A stretch of 10,103 bases of DNA. Origin: Phycisphaerales bacterium. GTDB lineage: Bacteria > Planctomycetota > Phycisphaerae > Phycisphaerales > SM1A02. Positions 6,965 through 10,103 of this stretch are shown one piece after another. Made by a program: the position numbers and the translations under genes. Location: the NCBI GenBank assembly GCA_003520025.1, contig DOVP01000267.1:1-10103 (forward strand), in the 5' to 3' direction. The notes under the pieces were generated by a model that was not told where the DNA came from, did not search any database, and was given only the letters and a program-made list of their open reading frames with translations. Position 1 is the first letter of the stretch, and every line of letters begins with the position of its first letter.

Positions 6965-8714
6965 ACAAGCGAGTCGGGATGCTGCTCGTCTGCAATCGCA
7001 GCGAATTTGCGGCCAGCAATCACTGCGGATCGCTTCATGGGGTACCGCGCTGGCGATCGTGACGACAGTCGGCCTGCTGCTGATACCGCTGCGGGTGCTG
7101 CAACTCCAGGAATCTCCGAGTCCACAACTCACCGCAGAAGTCGCAGGCAATTCCAGCATCCGCCACACCCTCGTCCGCCGCGGCGACATGCTCGATCGGC
7201 GTGGGCGATTGCTGGCAACGACCTCGCTTGGCTGGCGGGCCTTTGCCGATCCCGTGGAAGCCGAAGATCCGACTCTGCTCGGTGCCCGGCTCGATGAGGC
7301 CATCGGTATTCCGGCCATCGATACCGACCGAGCCCTGTCCGGTCGCCTGCACCGCCGGTATATCCCGGTGTCCGGCATCCTCGAACCGTGGCAAGTTGAG
7401 CGGCTGCGATCGGAACACATTCGAGGCATCGGCCTTGAGCCGCGGCCAATCCGACATTACCCGCAGGCCCTCGATGCCGCCTCGCTCGTGGGCGTCGTCG
7501 GTTTCGAACACTCGGGACTCGCCGGGCTTGAGCATTCCATGGACGGGTCGCTGCACCCGACCTCTGGACGCCTTCAGACGATCCGCGACGCGAAACGACG
7601 CACGATGTGGATCCCGCCAGATGGATTTGACCCCGGTGCCGATGGTGAGTCGATCAGACTGAGTATCGATCTGGCCATTCAGCGGCTGGCTCACATGCAA
7701 CTGAGCAACGCCGTCGCCGAATACGGCGCAGCGGGTGGCCGCGTTGTCGTGATGGACTGCCGCACGGGCGAACTGCTTGCTGCAGTTGATGTGAATGCTG
7801 GCGAGACGAACACCGATCCCCGCCTTCGCCGCAACCGATGCGTCACCGATCCCTACGAGCCCGGCTCGACCTTCAAGCCTTTCGTCTGGGCCGCTGCGAC
7901 GCAGGATGGGCTCGCGGATCCAGACGAAGTGCTCCAGACTCCCTCGAACGGGCCACACCGCACATCATTCGGCCGCCGCATTCGTGATGCGCACTATCGT
8001 GGCCCCACATCCTGGAGAATGGTGCTGATCAAATCACTCAACAGCGGCATGGCAATCGTCGCCGAGCGGATGAAGCGAGTTCGCCTGCGGGAACTCATCA
8101 CGTCGCTGGGTTTCGGACAACCGACCGGATGTGGACTTCCCGGTGAAACGGGAGGTATCGTGACCAGCGAGCGGAACTGGTCGGCTTACACCCAGACCTC
8201 GGTGGCGATGGGGCACGAGATCGCCGTGACACCGGTGCAGATGGCGCGAGCATTCTGTGTCTTCGCATGCGATGGTCGGATGCCGACAGCAACCACGCGA
8301 GCCCGCGCTGCCGAAACGCCGCTGCTCTTCGTTCCGGTGTTCGAACCGGAGATCGCCTCACTCACCCGCCGCACGATGGTGCGGGTGATGACCGAAGGAA
8401 CGGGCAAGCGGGCGCAGTCTGAAACGTACTCGATGTTCGGAAAGTCCGGCACCGCCCAACTCCCCAAGGCCGAGGGAGGCGGCTATCACGAAGATCGTTA
8501 TGTGTCGAGTTTCATCGCTGGGGCCCCGGCAGACACCCCCCGCATCGTCATCGTGTGTGTCATCGACGATCCCGACCGCTCGCTGGGCGCCTGGTACGGC
8601 GGCTCGACCGCCGGCCCGGTGGTGCGGGATCTGGTGGACGGCGTACTCCCCTACCTCGGCGTGTCGCCGGATAAAGGACCGGAGACCAGCCGAAGAGACT
8701 CGCCAAACGGATGA
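6951..8714 (+). CDS. ftsI: Class B penicillin-binding protein, division transpeptidase FtsI (PBP3-like)
   Basis: 587 residues from the ATG at 6951, a usual length for FtsI. It cross-links septal peptidoglycan outside the inner membrane. A cytoplasmic start is followed by one membrane helix at about residues 27-47 and the class B N-terminal module (RRGDMLDRRGRLLATT, then RHYPQALDAASLVGVVGFEH near 169-187). The transpeptidase domain has the active-site motif STFK at 306-309 within YEPGSTFKPF, SLN at 362-364 in KSLNSGMA, and KSG at 498-500 in FGKSGTAQ. Near the end is YGGSTAGPVVRD. There are no PASTA repeats. The frame is open back to 6831, but those residues do not look like a PBP and overlap the ftsL-like gene; GTGAG lies ten bases before 6951. 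Position after an FtsL-like gene favours the division enzyme over the elongation PBP2. It is the last gene of the plus-strand run: no murE or murF follows, and the next gene is convergent. Confidence 0.92.
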   Translation: MTFGEQASRDAARLQSQRICGQQSLRIASWGTALAIVTTVGLLLIPLRVLQLQESPSPQLTAEVAGNSSIRHTLVRRGDMLDRRGRLLATTSLGWRAFADPVEAEDPTLLGARLDEAIGIPAIDTDRALSGRLHRRYIPVSGILEPWQVERLRSEHIRGIGLEPRPIRHYPQALDAASLVGVVGFEHSGLAGLEHSMDGSLHPTSGRLQTIRDAKRRTMWIPPDGFDPGADGESIRLSIDLAIQRLAHMQLSNAVAEYGAAGGRVVVMDCRTGELLAAVDVNAGETNTDPRLRRNRCVTDPYEPGSTFKPFVWAAATQDGLADPDEVLQTPSNGPHRTSFGRRIRDAHYRGPTSWRMVLIKSLNSGMAIVAERMKRVRLRELITSLGFGQPTGCGLPGETGGIVTSERNWSAYTQTSVAMGHEIAVTPVQMARAFCVFACDGRMPTATTRARAAETPLLFVPVFEPEIASLTRRTMVRVMTEGTGKRAQSETYSMFGKSGTAQLPKAEGGGYHEDRYVSSFIAGAPADTPRIVIVCVIDDPDRSLGAWYGGSTAGPVVRDLVDGVLPYLGVSPDKGPETSRRDSPNG

Positions 8715-8748
8715 TGTATGGCGTTGCCTCAGGGCGGCACCTGATCCC

Positions 8749-9672
8749 TTACCGCCAGCGGACCGCCGGGCCCGACATGCCGGCCAGTTCGCGATACCCA
8801 CCAACGAGCAGAAGGCCGATGATGCCAAGCACCGCAAACACAATGGCAGCCGCCCAAGCACCGATGCCGGCGCACCACGAAGCCGCGATGAGGGGCTGCC
8901 ACAGGGCCACATACCGAATGATCTTCGCCGCCGCCTGGCGCGGGCTGTTGGCTGTGACGATCTTCCACCGAAGCACCACACCCAACGCCAATACCGCGAC
9001 AATCGGCCAGAGAAGCACGCCAAATATGGGGAGGTCGGGCCAGACCGCCTCGTCCATTCCAGTACGAAGTCCGAGTGTGACGATCGAAATCACAACCCAG
9101 CCAAGCACTACGATGGGAACGGCTCTCCGCGAGAGCACGGGGCGTTTGTCGGCGAGTACATGTACTCCAACCGATGTGAACACTGCGATGGTCATTGCCA
9201 ACCACACAGCAGCAGGCATCGGCATCTGCCAATCGGGCACGAGCATGATGCCCGCGAGCACCGCGCCTGGAACTACCAAGCCGATTGCCGGAATGAACCT
9301 CGCGACCGCGTTGTGAAACAGCAAGAGGCTCGCCAGCACAAGCGCCACATAAGGCGCATCCTCGCCAAGCACCATGGCTGCGAAGATCGCCAGCAGGAGG
9401 GCACCGACTACGATGATGACATTGGGGCCGGTTGCATGCTCCACCGCCGAGCCTCCCCCCATCACAGTGTCTCGCCGACGGTCGAGCAGATCATTGAGCG
9501 ATGCTCCGTAGGCGATGAGCCCGAACGCCGCAACGACTGCGGCGATCATCGCCAAGATCGGAAGCGGGCCATCGCCGCCAAGCCTCGCTGTGAGCACGAC
9601 GCTCAAGGCAGCATCACAGGCGGCCCCGAAAGCGATACTCCCCCTGATGTGCTGATCGCGAATCCGACTCAT
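8749..9672 (-). CDS. UbiA-like membrane prenyltransferase homologue
   Basis: 307 mostly hydrophobic residues with about nine membrane spans, as in the UbiA superfamily, whose members attach prenyl chains to aromatic or other acceptors in the membrane. The first Asp-rich motif is clear: N60, D61, D64 and D68 in LNDLLDRRRD (NxxxDxxxD), on the loop after the second span. The second motif normally lies after the fifth or sixth span and carries two or three aspartates. The matching loop here reads HVLADKRPVLSRR (171-183) with a single Asp at 175, so catalysis or metal binding may differ. The ATG at 9672 is backed by GGTGA six bases upstream. The gene ends 34 bp from the convergent ftsI end and is divergent from ribH. 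Neighbours do not reveal a substrate; quinone, carotenoid, haem and lipid pathways are all possible. Assignment to the superfamily is fairly secure; the specific enzyme is unknown. Confidence 0.72.
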   Translation of the reverse strand: MSRIRDQHIRGSIAFGAACDAALSVVLTARLGGDGPLPILAMIAAVVAAFGLIAYGASLNDLLDRRRDTVMGGGSAVEHATGPNVIIVVGALLLAIFAAMVLGEDAPYVALVLASLLLFHNAVARFIPAIGLVVPGAVLAGIMLVPDWQMPMPAAVWLAMTIAVFTSVGVHVLADKRPVLSRRAVPIVVLGWVVISIVTLGLRTGMDEAVWPDLPIFGVLLWPIVAVLALGVVLRWKIVTANSPRQAAAKIIRYVALWQPLIAASWCAGIGAWAAAIVFAVLGIIGLLLVGGYRELAGMSGPAVRWR

Positions 9673-9753
9673 GTCCAGTCACCGCTCCCTGCATGCTGCG
9701 CGGTACGATAGCCCGTTCTCACCGCAACGCCCTGCTCCACACGGATTCCAAGT
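9673..9753. other. Divergent intergenic region between the UbiA-like gene and ribH
   Basis: These 81 bp must hold the start signals of both divergent genes if each has its own promoter. The visible signal is GGTGA (minus strand) ahead of the UbiA-like ATG. TACGAT at 9704-9709 on the plus strand, and TATCGT overlapping it on the minus strand, resemble -10 elements, but neither has a recognisable -35 at normal spacing. No riboswitch-like FMN element is evident in so short a gap. Confidence 0.4.
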
Positions 9754-10103
9754 TTGTCCACCTCCCCCCAGCCCAACCTCCCCCACCTGCGAATCGCCGT
9801 CGCGGCATCCTCATGGTATCCGGAGATCATGCAGCCACTCATCGCCGGCGCGCAGCGGGCCTTTCACGAGGTTCTTGGCGATGACGGGGGTCAAATAACG
9901 GTGATCGACTGTCCGGGCACATGGGAACTCCCGGGAACGATCACGCACATGTGTCAGGAACTCGACCCGAAAGCGGATGCCTTCGTAGCTCTCGGATGCG
10001 TCATCAAGGGCGAAACCTCGCACGACCGCTGGATCAGCGGTGCCGTCTGCAACACACTGGCATATCTCAGCACCAGCATGCGAGTTCCCATCGCGCTTGG
10101 CGT
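9754..10103 (+). CDS. ribH: 6,7-dimethyl-8-ribityllumazine synthase RibH, 3' end missing
   Basis: 116 codons are present; the usual full length is about 155-165. RibH condenses 5-amino-6-ribitylamino-uracil with 3,4-dihydroxy-2-butanone 4-phosphate, the penultimate step of riboflavin synthesis, often as a large cytoplasmic shell. Key parts are LRIAVAASSWYPEIM (first strand and ring-stacking position, about residues 12-26), PGTWELP (the family PGAxELP motif), ALGCVIKGETSHDRW with the GETxH loop carrying the catalytic His, and PIALG at the edge. The frame is closed by a TAG at 9709. The only common start codon between that stop and the conserved first strand is TTG at 9754; the ATG at 9829 would remove the first strand. 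The ribosome site is weak. The ring-stacking residue is Trp (W21) instead of the usual Phe, and the following Asn is Tyr. Confidence 0.9.
   Translation, partial: MSTSPQPNLPHLRIAVAASSWYPEIMQPLIAGAQRAFHEVLGDDGGQITVIDCPGTWELPGTITHMCQELDPKADAFVALGCVIKGETSHDRWISGAVCNTLAYLSTSMRVPIALG

Noticed and set aside
7035..7958. 307-codon minus-strand frame opposite ftsI
   Set aside because: No recognisable protein features; the plus strand carries a complete transpeptidase.
8715..8760. Possible terminator between the convergent ftsI and UbiA-like genes
   Set aside because: GGCGG (8733-8737) and CCGCC (8752-8756) could pair across a 14-base loop, but the stem is short, runs into the UbiA-like stop codon and has no T-run on either strand.
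8500..9711. 403-codon plus-strand frame covering the end of ftsI and the UbiA-like gene
   Set aside because: Composition is extreme (His, Arg, Asp, Glu, Gln), the mirror image of hydrophobic codons on the other strand; it overlaps two better-supported genes.

Overview
The window reads as chromosomal housekeeping DNA from a GC-rich bacterium, most likely a planctomycete of the class Phycisphaerae. That placement is an inference. It rests on a secretin-like protein with a TPR/coiled-coil N-terminus, on a LysM membrane protein of a kind I associate with that group, and on a reduced division (dcw) gene cluster. No alignment or tree was possible. Coding density is very high, and I see no RNA genes, CRISPR arrays, insertion sequences or phage genes.

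Left part, minus strand (1-2742): carA (small subunit of carbamoyl-phosphate synthase), then a 130-bp gap, then the first 481 codons of an exported secretin-like protein that runs off the left edge. Transcription goes leftward.

Middle part, plus strand (2741-8714): five closely packed genes. They are priA (replication-restart helicase), rsmH (16S rRNA methyltransferase), a membrane-anchored double-LysM protein, a short FtsL-like membrane protein, and ftsI (division transpeptidase). Junctions are a 13-nt gap, a 75-nt gap, an ATGA overlap and a 14-nt overlap, so one transcript is plausible. The order rsmH-ftsL-ftsI is the start of a classical dcw cluster, but a LysM gene sits inside it and no murE/murF follows. 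priA and carA are divergent and their start codons overlap inside a single CATG.

Right part (8749-10103): a minus-strand UbiA-like membrane prenyltransferase homologue, convergent with ftsI, which keeps the first Asp-rich motif but not an obvious second one. After an 81-bp divergent gap comes the 5' part of ribH (lumazine synthase), apparently starting at TTG and cut by the right edge.

I found no clear undescribed system. The points most worth checking are the LysM gene embedded in the dcw remnant (with a hairpin and a five-codon mini-ORF ahead of it), the shared carA/priA start codon palindrome with a possible leaderless carA promoter, the enlarged zinc-binding region of PriA, and the altered active-site motif of the UbiA-like protein.
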